Below are positions 30,952 to 38,319 of a DNA stretch of 40,026 nt, piece by piece. This stretch comes from a virus. Under the pieces are notes generated by a model that had not been told where the DNA came from, ran no database searches, and was given only the letters and a program-made list of their open reading frames with translations. The position numbers and the translations under genes were made by a program. Position 1 is the first letter of the stretch, and each line of letters begins with the position of its first letter. The stretch is taken from positions 1 through 40,026 of IMG/VR virus record IMGVR_UViG_3300028883_000083; one strand, written 5' to 3'.

Positions 30952-31436
30952 TGGCGCACTCCTTTCAGGTACTCCAGGGCCTGGTGGGCGGCGTCAGCCA
31001 AAGCCGTCCCCTTCGGCAAGTTTTCAGCCAGGTACTCCACACGGGGGGTGACGAGCTTCACCACAGCTGCCAATCCGTGAATCGTCTTCATCATTGAGTA
31101 TGACTGCAAGTTCAGCACATCCATCAGCCACAGCGCCCCGGCGACATGTGGCCCGTGCTCCTCCTCTGCGGAATGCACTGTCATGCTCGGTGGCAAAAGT
31201 GCAGGCTCATTCACATCGACGTCTGAGCGTATGTATACTTCCAGGCTGGGCTGGCTGTCGTCAGTTGGATTAAACTCCAAGTGGAAGTATGCATGGGATT
31301 TGCCGGCCTCGTCGAACAGAGCAATCTTTTTCGGCAGTCGCCTGTCAGCCGAGGATGCAGCAATCTCCCCGTAGTCCAGGTGTCGCACCCCCAGCTCCAG
31401 GGCAACCAGGCGGCTTCGTCCTTCCACGCGCCCCAT
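30948..31436 (-). CDS. Hypothetical protein (162 aa) in the glycosyltransferase cluster
   Basis: Start ATG at 31434-31436 overlaps the methyltransferase stop as TGATG, and the stop overlaps the GT-B start. Contains RLPKKIALFDEAGKSHAYFHLEFNPTDD, a beta-rich stretch, and a helical end. I do not recognise it. Its strict coupling to the two enzymes suggests a part in the same pathway. Confidence 0.65.
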   Translation of the reverse strand: MGRVEGRSRLVALELGVRHLDYGEIAASSADRRLPKKIALFDEAGKSHAYFHLEFNPTDDSQPSLEVYIRSDVDVNEPALLPPSMTVHSAEEEHGPHVAGALWLMDVLNLQSYSMMKTIHGLAAVVKLVTPRVEYLAENLPKGTALADAAHQALEYLKGVRQ

Positions 31437-32128
31437 CAGAGGGCCTCCGCATGCAGCAGGCCATCGCAAGTGGCTACCGCCAGTATGCCGTCAGCGAAGA
31501 ATGGCCACCCCGACTCAATGCCGGTCGGCGAGAATATCGTGTCTGATTGCTTCGGCCACTGGTAGTACAATAACTCACGGACCACAAATCCGTGGCGAGC
31601 CAGCAAGGTTGTGAGCGTCGTCGGGGAGTACCACGCCACATGGTCTTCGTGCACAAGCTCCTCATGCGCCAGCCCGAGCGATAGCCGGGCGTACAGGCTG
31701 AAGGCATTCGGAACACTGACCACCAGCCGCCCCCGATAACTTGTGCCGCGGATTGTGTCGAGCAGAATGCCCGGATTAGACAGGTGCTCCAGCACTTCCG
31801 GAAGCATGAGCACTTCGCAGGTGCGGCAGGCCCCGATAATCTCCGGATGGTTGGGGTCTTCAAAATCGGCGTACACCACATCATGACCCATGCTGACCAG
31901 CTCCGCAATCCACTCGTCGTTGTTGTCCAGCCCCCGTAGATTCGCAGCCACTTGGGACAAGCGCTCGTGTAGGTTACCACCGGCCCCCCTGTTCTCTTTC
32001 GGTGGGGTGCTGCCACAACAACCGAAGTGGGCCACCGCCTGGCCCCGTGCAATCTCAACCATCCAGGCCTTGCGGTCGGGCACCACCTTTGCCCTTGTGT
32101 CCAGCTTATGTGTGTATTTCGGGTGCAT
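31436..32128 (-). CDS. Class I SAM-dependent methyltransferase
   Basis: A 230-residue protein. VAHFGCCGSTP at 32-42 is the glycine-rich SAM loop (motif I), DVVYADFEDPN at 83-93 gives the acidic motif II, and VLMLPEVLEHLSNPGILL at 106-123 matches motif IV of the UbiE/Methyltransf_11-23 type. The end has HVAWYSPTTLTTLLARHGF, usual for sugar or small-molecule methyltransferases. No DNA-specific DPPY/NPPY motif, so methylation of a sugar or base side chain is more likely than classical adenine or cytosine methylation. ATG follows ATAGGAG. Confidence 0.75.
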   Translation of the reverse strand: MHPKYTHKLDTRAKVVPDRKAWMVEIARGQAVAHFGCCGSTPPKENRGAGGNLHERLSQVAANLRGLDNNDEWIAELVSMGHDVVYADFEDPNHPEIIGACRTCEVLMLPEVLEHLSNPGILLDTIRGTSYRGRLVVSVPNAFSLYARLSLGLAHEELVHEDHVAWYSPTTLTTLLARHGFVVRELLYYQWPKQSDTIFSPTGIESGWPFFADGILAVATCDGLLHAEAL

Positions 32129-32591
32129 CGATTTCTCCTATCGTGTCAAGTGCTTTGTTTGCCAGCGCATCAGCCATCTGCTGCCCTGTCGTATCTCGAG
32201 GTAGCCACAGCACGGACACTGACGCTTCATGAGCCGCACACAATGCCTGTATGCGGTCGACCAGTGGCTTCAGGTGTTCTGCCCGGCAACGCCAGTGCCC
32301 CCGCACGGTCTCCACCACCAGCTTGCTGTCGCTGTAAACCAAGACCCTGAGGTTCGGATATTTTCCCGTGGCAATCTCAATCCCACGGGTAACGGCGTGG
32401 TACTCACCGATGTTGTTTGTGGCTGGGTCAGGCAGTGTCTCAAAGAACTCCTCAACCTCGCCACCGGGCGGGCGGACGACGACCCCGAGGCCAACTCTGC
32501 CGGACCGACCCCCCAGGTGGTTGCCACGGCAAGCAGCGTCCACGTGCACTCTCACTGTGTCGCCGTTCAGGCCTGCTTCTGATAATCTCAT
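32106..32591 (-). CDS. Ribonuclease HI
   Basis: A 161-residue RNase H fold. The four acidic residues are visible: VHVDAACRGN (Asp18), NNIGEYHAV (Glu63), VYSDSKLVVE (Asp88) and TTGQQMADALANKA (Asp141). It degrades RNA in RNA-DNA hybrids, most likely Okazaki primers or R-loops near the origin. The ATG at 32589-32591 (GGAGG ahead) overlaps the TS-like stop as ATGA. Length is normal for type I. Confidence 0.9.
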   Translation of the reverse strand: MRLSEAGLNGDTVRVHVDAACRGNHLGGRSGRVGLGVVVRPPGGEVEEFFETLPDPATNNIGEYHAVTRGIEIATGKYPNLRVLVYSDSKLVVETVRGHWRCRAEHLKPLVDRIQALCAAHEASVSVLWLPRDTTGQQMADALANKALDTIGEIDAPEIHT

Positions 32592-33727
32592 AACTTCCTC
32601 CATGGTTTGAATGGGCTATGATTTAGTGCAGCCCAAAAATCAGGGGCAACACACGCCAGCGCCCCCCGTGCAAACGCCCCAGGGACACACTGTGCCTTGT
32701 AGGCCATGTAATAAGCAGCGGCATACGCATAGTCAGCGAGGGCGTTGGCCGCGAGGGGCACCCCATGATTGATGAACGCCCAGCGGATTGTGGTCAATGG
32801 AGTGGCCGTCCTGCCCTCCGCACATTCGGCTATGCCACAATATACGTCCTTGGCGAACATCCTGAACTCTTTAGCGCTCATCCCTACCGGCAGGTGAACC
32901 GCGAACGTCGGGTAATGCTTGCTCGGCGGATTAGCATGTGCCATGCTGTTCACCTGGGATTCACACGCCCCATAACCGTGCACACTCAATGCACTATGGG
33001 TGTATTGCCCAAGGGAAACACGCTCGTCCAGCATTCCGGTGAGCAAGACCTGCACAATCTCCTGGACTACTGTCCATGCGAACATGTTCACGTGGCTCAG
33101 CCCCCAGAGCAGGTCGGCACTACGTTGGGTGACGTGGCAATGCAGCTCGTGCAACCCATCGCGGTTTGGGCGGACGTAGAAGTAGAGCATGTTGTTGCAC
33201 GGGATGGCCGCCCGGCTGCTTTTGCTGTAGCGCCGTTCAAATGCACTTATGGTGTCCGTGGCTTGGTTCCACAGCCCCACCACTCCGCGACGTGTCCACA
33301 GCCCCTCCTGCCGGAACGTGCGCATCAGCTCGTCAAACGGAGATGGTGCGCCCTCGTCGACCGGCAGGCCCTCCTCAGGCAACGGCCCCATAAGACGAGG
33401 GCCGTAGGCGTCGTGCCACCTTAGCCCATCGTCGCTGAAGTCATAGGCCCGCTTGAGTGCCTTAGCCATAACGGGCTCCAGGCTATCTTTGCCAGCCAGT
33501 ATCCACCATAGCTCACAGCAAGCAGCGAATGGGTCGTTCTTGCGCCCCTTGAGGTAGACGTGACGATGCCGTGGGGAGCGCACCAGCACATTTACATTGT
33601 GCAGCTCGCGCACGGTACCAGCCCGGCTCGGGACTTCGGGGGCGGACTGGTTGGCCAGCTTTCGAGCCAGCTTGTATATGACGCCATTGATAGAGTGGGC
33701 CACCACAGGTTGCATCTCACGCTTCAC
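32588..33727 (-). CDS. Thymidylate synthase-like; probable deoxynucleotide hydroxymethylase
   Basis: A 379-residue member of the TS/dCMP-hydroxymethylase fold. GTG start at 33725-33727 overlaps the upstream stop as GTGA and follows AAAGGAGG. Motifs: GLRWHDAYGPRL at 101-112 (folate/dNMP region), AAIPCNNMLYFYVR at 173-186 with catalytic Cys177 followed by Asn rather than His, QRSADLLWGLSHVNMF at 201-216 (phosphate-binding Arg, active-site Asp), and LGQYTHSALSVHGYG at 239-253, the LGxYxHxxxSLHxYE signature of phage hydroxymethylase-like enzymes. The position that is Asn in TS and Asp in cytosine enzymes aligns near Val213-Asn214, so uracil or cytosine specificity cannot be read. With the HMUDK-like gene, dUMP hydroxymethylation is favoured. 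The protein carries about 90 extra C-terminal residues. Confidence 0.78.
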   Translation of the reverse strand: MKREMQPVVAHSINGVIYKLARKLANQSAPEVPSRAGTVRELHNVNVLVRSPRHRHVYLKGRKNDPFAACCELWWILAGKDSLEPVMAKALKRAYDFSDDGLRWHDAYGPRLMGPLPEEGLPVDEGAPSPFDELMRTFRQEGLWTRRGVVGLWNQATDTISAFERRYSKSSRAAIPCNNMLYFYVRPNRDGLHELHCHVTQRSADLLWGLSHVNMFAWTVVQEIVQVLLTGMLDERVSLGQYTHSALSVHGYGACESQVNSMAHANPPSKHYPTFAVHLPVGMSAKEFRMFAKDVYCGIAECAEGRTATPLTTIRWAFINHGVPLAANALADYAYAAAYYMAYKAQCVPGAFARGALACVAPDFWAALNHSPFKPWRKL

Positions 33728-34092
33728 GTCTTCCTCCTTTTCTCCTGCCACTCGCCACCTATCTCATCCAGGTCGAACTCCTCAGCTGGGATGGACTCGC
33801 CGCCCTCTGGCACGATGTAGCCTTGCGGCCCCCGGCGCTTTAGCGGGGGCACCGTTATGCTGATGTTGTGCTTCTCGCTCACCTTCTCAGCCTCGCTGAG
33901 TATCACGTTGTATACCCCACCGGAGTAAGTCATGTGCCCGTACAGGCAGCCATTCAGCTTCGATTCAACTACGAGCTTGTGGCGGCGCACCCACCAGTTG
34001 CGGATGTTGCCGAGCATCAGCGTGAGTGCGGCCCCTACGATGAGCCACCACGCAGCATGCAAAAAATACGGAGCCCAGATGTGGTTGTACAT
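33724..34092 (-). CDS. Single-span membrane protein (122 aa)
   Basis: ATG at 34090-34092 with GGAGGG upstream. Residues 9-28 (FLHAAWWLIVGAALTLMLGN) form a membrane helix; the remainder is soluble and charged, with LKRRGPQGYIVPEGGESI near the end. The family is unknown. It is coupled to the TS-like gene by a GTGA overlap, so it may be part of the same unit or merely co-transcribed. Confidence 0.65.
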   Translation of the reverse strand: MYNHIWAPYFLHAAWWLIVGAALTLMLGNIRNWWVRRHKLVVESKLNGCLYGHMTYSGGVYNVILSEAEKVSEKHNISITVPPLKRRGPQGYIVPEGGESIPAEEFDLDEIGGEWQEKRRKT

Positions 34093-34289
34093 CACTCCCT
34101 CCTTCCACGTTTCCGCTGCCATGGCTTCAGCTTTGTCGGGCTGTAGCCATCACGCAGCATGTTGCTGTTCTTACCAACCGCCTTGCACAAGCGACATGGT
34201 ATCTCGTTGGGAATCTCCGCCCCCGCCTCAGCCTGCTGCCGAGTCGTGGCCCCACACCGATGGCAACGGTATCTTATAAGCGCTGCCAT
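34092..34289 (-). CDS. Zn-ribbon protein (65 aa)
   Basis: ATG at 34287-34289 preceded by AGGAG. CHRCGATTRQ and later CRLCKAV supply four cysteines for a zinc ribbon, followed by a very basic end (PTKLKPWQRKRGRRE). It probably binds nucleic acid. It overlaps the MazG-like gene and the membrane protein gene. Confidence 0.65.
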   Translation of the reverse strand: MAALIRYRCHRCGATTRQQAEAGAEIPNEIPCRLCKAVGKNSNMLRDGYSPTKLKPWQRKRGRRE

Positions 34290-34675
34290 ATCGGCTCCTG
34301 ATTCTCCAGCAGAAGCTTGATGCCGGGCTCTGGCGGAATGAATTCCTTGTCCTTGAGAACTTTCCCGCCCATGTCCTTGCCACCGCTCTTCTGCATATTG
34401 CAGTGGTGCACCAAGTTCCACACCGGGCGGATGTCAATACCATAAGCAACCGCCGTGCCCTGGACCACATAGGTCAGGTCGGCTATGGCGTCGGCAATCG
34501 CCACCAAGTCGCCACTCGCCATCGCCTCCACGAGTTCTCCGTACTCCTGGGCCATCAGGCGCAACCGCAGCATGACGGTTGCATAGTCCGGGAGCTTCGG
34601 GGCCGGAGTCCCCACCTGGTCGTTCTTTACCATGAACTCAAGCACGTCTCCAAACATGTCAATGCTCCGTTTCAT
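34274..34675 (-). CDS. MazG-like nucleotide pyrophosphohydrolase
   Basis: A 133-residue protein with the metal-binding signature of the MazG/PRA-PH all-alpha superfamily: EYGELVEAMASGDLVAIADAIADLTYVVQGTAVAYGID at about 39-76, giving ExxE ... AxADxxxD. Such enzymes cleave NTPs or dNTPs to NMP and pyrophosphate. In a phage with altered thymine, a pyrophosphohydrolase could remove dUTP or dTTP to favour the modified nucleotide, but here that is inference. It overlaps both neighbours. Confidence 0.78.
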   Translation of the reverse strand: MKRSIDMFGDVLEFMVKNDQVGTPAPKLPDYATVMLRLRLMAQEYGELVEAMASGDLVAIADAIADLTYVVQGTAVAYGIDIRPVWNLVHHCNMQKSGGKDMGGKVLKDKEFIPPEPGIKLLLENQEPIWQRL

Positions 34676-34859
34676 CGAAGTCCTTTCTGGCGTTCCAACA
34701 AACGTTCGTCAGAACCTTACCATACACATGAGGGTTAGCAATCAAGCGCTGATATATGCGCCACGTCTGGGCCTTTGTGTAACCGGCCATCACTGACGAC
34801 GGCTCTTCTGTCGCAAGGTGGCTCCGGTCGCTGAGCCAACGTAGCGCACGTTCACGCAT
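34659..34859 (-). CDS. Hypothetical protein (66 aa)
   Basis: ATG at 34857-34859, one base after the upstream stop. Short, basic, helical (SVMAGYTKAQTWRIYQRLIANPHVYGKVLTNVCW). An upstream start is possible but would overlap the DnaC-like gene. No family recognised; ribosome site weak. Confidence 0.5.
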   Translation of the reverse strand: MRERALRWLSDRSHLATEEPSSVMAGYTKAQTWRIYQRLIANPHVYGKVLTNVCWNARKDFDETEH

Positions 34860-34860
34860 T

Positions 34861-35589
34861 TCATTTTCGTTGACTTGGGCCACCGATTGTCCACGCCTCC
34901 ATCCAAGCAGGGTCAGCAATCCTATCAACAATCGCATCCCACTCCCGCCCCATGCTTCGCATTCCCTCGGGGGTGAGGTTCGTTGTCACGTACGTTGGGT
35001 GGCCGCACCGCCACCGCAGGTCGAACAGTGAATCCTGCAAGGACACATTCCACCCACGAGAGTCGGCATAAGAGCGCCCGAAGTCATCAATCAACAATGG
35101 CCGGGCGTTGTTGAGGGTACTGCCTATTTGGTTGGTGCCATCACGCAGCCCCTCTACGAGCTCTGAGTGAGTTTGCTTTGTACAGCCGAACGTTCTCAAT
35201 AGGGAGTGTGTCTGCTTCTGTAGGATGAGCCAGTGCGATGGGGTGGTGCTTCCATTTTTGTGCACCTTCAGCCCCCCGTGGAGCTTGTGCCACATCACGA
35301 GCTTCATGGCCCCAAGCTTCATCAGGCGTCGCCAGATTATAAACAACAGCGATGTCTTCCCGACACCAACGTCACCCATCAGCAACAGCCCCCTCGGCTT
35401 CCCTGAGATAACGGACGCCACACTGTCAGTTATGGCTCCCCTCAGCTCATCGCTGATGTTTGGGTGGTGTATTGTGGCCCTGGCGTGCCTCGGGTTGCTT
35501 GCGGCTATTGGGTGCCAATAATCCTCAAACAGTCGTCTTGCCAGTTTTCTCTCTGGCTCGCCGGGACGCAGTGCGCTGGTCTTTTGCAT
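34861..35589 (-). CDS. DnaC-like replicative helicase loader (AAA+ ATPase)
   Basis: A 242-residue ATPase: Walker A GDVGVGKTS at 72-80, Walker B PLLIDDFG at 163-170, then RGWNVSLQDSLFDLRWRCGHPTYVTTNLTPEGM with a sensor-1-like strand, and a C-terminal arginine (DRIADPAW). Size and order match DnaC/IstB-type loaders that bring the host DnaB helicase to the phage origin. ATG follows GGAGGG and overlaps the initiator gene by 65 bases. Confidence 0.85.
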   Translation of the reverse strand: MQKTSALRPGEPERKLARRLFEDYWHPIAASNPRHARATIHHPNISDELRGAITDSVASVISGKPRGLLLMGDVGVGKTSLLFIIWRRLMKLGAMKLVMWHKLHGGLKVHKNGSTTPSHWLILQKQTHSLLRTFGCTKQTHSELVEGLRDGTNQIGSTLNNARPLLIDDFGRSYADSRGWNVSLQDSLFDLRWRCGHPTYVTTNLTPEGMRSMGREWDAIVDRIADPAWMEAWTIGGPSQRK

Positions 35590-36367
35590 AATGGCCCTCC
35601 AGAACCTTCAGCATGTTAGTTGGGTTGAGCACCCAGTCTATTGTCGCGGCCCAGTTCGTCTTTCGGCCGGACAGGAATTCATTGTCAGCAATGGACTGAA
35701 AGTACGCCCCGATGTTTGACTCGAGTTTCTCAAGCTCCTTGACTCTCTTGAGAATCTTGCGTACTCGGGCGGGCGGCAAGTGCAGTGTGCCATCCTTGTA
35801 ATGCTTTACGCTCGGCAAGTGGGGGCATATGCTCTCCCATTCGCGGATGACGCTGGTGGCAATCTCAATCTCTTCCTTTGTTAATTTACAATTCCCCTTC
35901 TTACTCTTTAGATTAGTATTAATTCCATTACCTCTACCTCTACCTATACCTACTTGGCAAGACCCTCTTGCAAGAGTCTTGCAAGAGTCTTGCAAGGGGC
36001 TTGCAAGAGGCTTACAAGACGAAGCTGTTGCAGGACAAGGATATATGGAAGCAGCCTCATGCCAATGTATCGGCTGGTGGTCGGTGAAGTGTCGTATCTG
36101 GATGAGTTGCCGCTCGGAACCGGCATCGCCATCCAAGCTGGCCGTGTAGCGGACGATGAATGGGTCATCCCCCTCAGCCAGCAGCCGCAAGCAGGCCTCA
36201 ACATCCATGTCTTCGTCATATGGAAAAAGCACCGCCTTGAGGCGGACTGGCCTATCCTCGAGCCTCCCCTCCCTGTCAGCAACACACCACAGAGCAATCA
36301 GGCAAAGCCGGGCCCTGTATGGTAGGGTCGCGAGGGATTCGTTCTGGAAGAATCCAGGTTTCACCAT
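35525..36367 (-). CDS. Replication initiator / replisome organizer
   Basis: A 280-residue protein; ATG at 36365-36367 after AAGGAG. The N-terminal winged-helix domain MVKPGFFQNESLATLPYRARLCLIALWCVADREGRLEDRP and PYDEDMDVEACLRLL is a common phage replisome-organizer start. The middle is encoded by 11-bp tandem repeats (LASPLQDSCKTLARGS), and the C-terminal part (LPPARVRKILKRVKELEKLESNIGAYFQSI) is a DnaD-like helical domain. It should bind the iterons inside its own gene and recruit the DnaC-like loader next to it, as lambda O does. Confidence 0.85.
   Translation of the reverse strand: MVKPGFFQNESLATLPYRARLCLIALWCVADREGRLEDRPVRLKAVLFPYDEDMDVEACLRLLAEGDDPFIVRYTASLDGDAGSERQLIQIRHFTDHQPIHWHEAASIYPCPATASSCKPLASPLQDSCKTLARGSCQVGIGRGRGNGINTNLKSKKGNCKLTKEEIEIATSVIREWESICPHLPSVKHYKDGTLHLPPARVRKILKRVKELEKLESNIGAYFQSIADNEFLSGRKTNWAATIDWVLNPTNMLKVLEGHYAKDQRTASRRAREKTGKTTV
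35875..36018. other. Candidate replication origin (iterons plus AT-rich DNA)
   Basis: Five tandem 11-bp units begin at 35967, 35978, 35989, 36000 and 36011, each starting with the dyad CTTGCAAG (last copy CTTACAAG); a weaker CTTGGCAAG is at 35953. Immediately beside them, 35875-35935 is AT-rich (GTTAATTTACAATTCC and TAGATTAGTATTAATTCC), unlike the surrounding GC-rich gene. Iterons plus an AT-rich unwinding element inside an initiator gene is the lambda ori design. Helical phasing (11 bp) puts all sites on nearly one face. Confidence 0.72.
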
Positions 36368-36368
36368 C

Positions 36369-36749
36369 CTACTCCTTAGATGCATGGGGTGTACCTCTGA
36401 GCTGCATCTGGTTTCTCCTTAGTTCTTGTAGTATCGACTGGCACCACCGCAGGTTTGTCTCGGCAGCCTGTGCTCGCTGCCTGGTGTGTGCAATCGTGTC
36501 TTCGAAATCATCGGGGGAAAAGGCAAAGTAGTACCCCTTTCCACAGCTTCCGATGGGTATCCCACGGGCCCAAGCAAGACGCCTGAGAGCGGCCACGTTC
36601 TGCTGAGTTATACTCAGGGCTCGTGCTATTGCTGCCCCCTTGGCTGGATTGCCCCGACCATGGTGTGCCCTGAGTCGGTTTGCCATCAAATCAAGCAAGG
36701 CCTCAGCGCTAACCGGGAGCCCATCAATGTCAAACGTCTGTAAGGTCAT
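36369..36749 (-). CDS. wHTH DNA-binding protein (126 aa)
   Basis: ATG at 36747-36749 follows AAGGAGGG. GNPAKGAAIARALSITQQNVAALRRLAWARGIPIGSCGKGYYFAFSPDDFEDTI is the layout of a winged helix: a recognition helix (SITQQNVAALRRLA) and a wing (GSCGKGYYFA). A helix-rich end (HTRQRAQAAETNLRWCQSILQEL) can dimerise. Such proteins often precede replication genes and act as regulators. It could bind the dyad at 25417, but this is untested. The stop is one base before the initiator ATG. Confidence 0.7.
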   Translation of the reverse strand: MTLQTFDIDGLPVSAEALLDLMANRLRAHHGRGNPAKGAAIARALSITQQNVAALRRLAWARGIPIGSCGKGYYFAFSPDDFEDTIAHTRQRAQAAETNLRWCQSILQELRRNQMQLRGTPHASKE

Positions 36750-37098
36750 CGATATTGACCCTCCTTTTTGGCTTTGCCCTTGGCTTTGGCTTGCGCTTTG
36801 AGTGTGGCTCAGCCTTTGGCTTTGGCTTTGCCCTGGGCTTTGGCTTTGGGGTGGCCCCGCTCTCTTCCCTGTAAGCAGCGTTGGCCGCCCGGAAGCGATT
36901 CCACGTCCCAGGCTTTGTCTTGGTGTCAACGGCATACGTCGCTCGACAGTCCTTGTTGGTGCAACGACCAGAAGGTACGCCGTCCCTTTTGTTGGGGTAA
37001 AGCTCAGCTACCCCCTTGGCGCCACAGAATGGGCAGTCGTTACATTCAACGTCAGGCACAGGAGTGCCGACCGGGCTCTTCTGTTTAGCTCTTACCAT
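36730..37098 (-). CDS. Zn-finger protein with H1-like basic tail (122 aa)
   Basis: ATG at 37096-37098 after GGGAGAG. CNDCPFCGAKGVAEL and CTNKDCRATYAVDTK supply a zinc ribbon with a Trp after it (TWNRFRAAN), the arrangement of small Lar-like restriction alleviation proteins. The last 50 residues are Lys/Arg/Pro-rich (KPKPRAKPKPKAEPHSKRKP). It resembles Lar and similar proteins only loosely, and may bind DNA in the modified genome. Confidence 0.65.
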   Translation of the reverse strand: MVRAKQKSPVGTPVPDVECNDCPFCGAKGVAELYPNKRDGVPSGRCTNKDCRATYAVDTKTKPGTWNRFRAANAAYREESGATPKPKPRAKPKPKAEPHSKRKPKPRAKPKRRVNIDDLTDV

Positions 37099-37134
37099 CC
37101 TACTCTCCCTTAGTGTTGTGGCTTTACTGGGGTG

Positions 37135-37161
37135 GGGGGCGGCCAAGGAGGCACCGCCCCC
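37135..37161 (-). terminator. GC-rich hairpin after the annealing-protein gene
   Basis: GGGGGCGG and CCGCCCCC form an 8-bp stem with an 11-base loop in the 104-base gap between genes. No clear T run follows, so it is a weak terminator or a translation-separating hairpin. Confidence 0.45.
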
Positions 37162-37202
37162 AACTCGTTGTAGCAAGTCACACCCCAGCTCTCTGCTGTC
37201 CG

Positions 37203-38111
37203 CTATTTCTTTTTGCCCTTAGCCTTCGGCTTGGCTTTCGCCTTCTTAGGGCCGGGCTCCATGTCCTGTACCGATATGGGGTCGCCTGCAGCCGACGCTG
37301 CGGGGGCTTCTGCCTCCTCTTCGGCGGTTGGCTCTGGCTTGCTGAAGAGCGTCTCCACGGTCTCCTTACGGGACTTGAGTGCCTTGAGGTCTCCGAGCAT
37401 CATGACGAGCTCCTCCACTTGCCACGTATCGCGAGGCTTGGCGTACGCCTCTGCGAGCATCTCATCGCTGACCCCGTATTCGGCGAACTGCTCCATCATC
37501 GGCTCTATGAGCGCCTCTATGTCCCCGCCCGCCTCCTTGAGCTTTGCGACTACACGGTTGCGGACGCTATTCATGGCAGCCTCGAGCATGGCGTCGATGA
37601 GATGCTGGGGCATAAAGTTGAGGATGGCATTCCGGGCTGCCTTGCTGACGCCAATCTGGAAGCGGATATCATCCTTCCGAAACTTGTCCATCCTGCCGTA
37701 AATCTCAAACTGCCTGTCCATGCGGTAGGGGCGCTCGTAGGTGCTGCCGGTCTCGAGGTCTGTGATTGCGGCTGTGAATATCCACTCAAAGCGAGTGCTC
37801 TGGATTGGCCGGTGGACTACCGTGCAGTTGCCAAACAGCCGGAATGCCTCAAGCGCCAATTGAACGCTCGCTCCCTGGACGTAGTCTTTTGTGCCGTCCT
37901 TGTTCTTGACGAGCCACCGATAATAGAAGTCCTCACCGGCGAGGCCAGAAATCTGGACGGCCTTGCGCGTGACGACCGCCAAGTCGCGGGGGAACTGGCG
38001 GGCCAGCACCATGGCTTCCCTGGTCTGCACCTGCAGCACCCCATCCCCGCTTGCAATTATGTCGCCGGCAGAGGGCGGCATGGCCTGCTGGTTATTGTTG
38101 ACGTCTGACAT
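37203..38111 (-). CDS. Putative single-strand annealing recombinase with H1-like tail
   Basis: A 302-residue protein. The body (REAMVLARQFPRDLAVVTRKAVQISG, DYVQGASVQLALEAFRLFGNC, FQIGVSKAARNAILNFMPQHL) matches a common phage family annotated as RecT-like or Rad52-like annealing proteins, with a conserved Arg-Asn-Ala-Ile-Leu motif and the GPS-like loop of the family. A C-terminal Lys/Pro/Ala tail (GPKKAKAKPKAKGKKK) suggests DNA binding. The paired nuclease at 38500-39351 would make the 3' ends it anneals, as in Red-type recombination. The exact superfamily needs HMM confirmation. Confidence 0.6.
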   Translation of the reverse strand: MSDVNNNQQAMPPSAGDIIASGDGVLQVQTREAMVLARQFPRDLAVVTRKAVQISGLAGEDFYYRWLVKNKDGTKDYVQGASVQLALEAFRLFGNCTVVHRPIQSTRFEWIFTAAITDLETGSTYERPYRMDRQFEIYGRMDKFRKDDIRFQIGVSKAARNAILNFMPQHLIDAMLEAAMNSVRNRVVAKLKEAGGDIEALIEPMMEQFAEYGVSDEMLAEAYAKPRDTWQVEELVMMLGDLKALKSRKETVETLFSKPEPTAEEEAEAPAASAAGDPISVQDMEPGPKKAKAKPKAKGKKK

Positions 38112-38127
38112 AGATTCCTCCTGGGGC

Positions 38128-38319
38128 TCAGCCCCATGTGTACTTGTTTATTTGTTCCGCACTCCACTTGTACCCAAAGCGCCGAATGATGCGCCTCACC
38201 GCTGCGTGCCAGCTGCGGTCAGAAAGGTTCCGCTGCCCTGCATAGTATGCTGAGCGGGCCAGTTCTCCGAGCATATGGCCGAGCTGCTCCTCTGTTGGTA
38301 CCGCTACTCCCTTCTTCAT
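38128..38319 (-). CDS. Hypothetical protein (63 aa)
   Basis: ATG at 38317-38319 with AAGGAGG five bases upstream. A helical, Arg-rich protein (TEEQLGHMLGELARSAYYAGQRN, AAVRRIIRRFGYKWSAEQINKY) without motif. It overlaps the longer gene at 38219 by 101 bases in another frame, so one of them may be spurious; the strong ribosome site supports this one. Confidence 0.55.
   Translation of the reverse strand: MKKGVAVPTEEQLGHMLGELARSAYYAGQRNLSDRSWHAAVRRIIRRFGYKWSAEQINKYTWG

Noticed and set aside
35967-36018. CRISPR-like array in the tandem repeats
   Set aside because: Units are 11 bp, contiguous and without spacers; they are iterons within the initiator gene.
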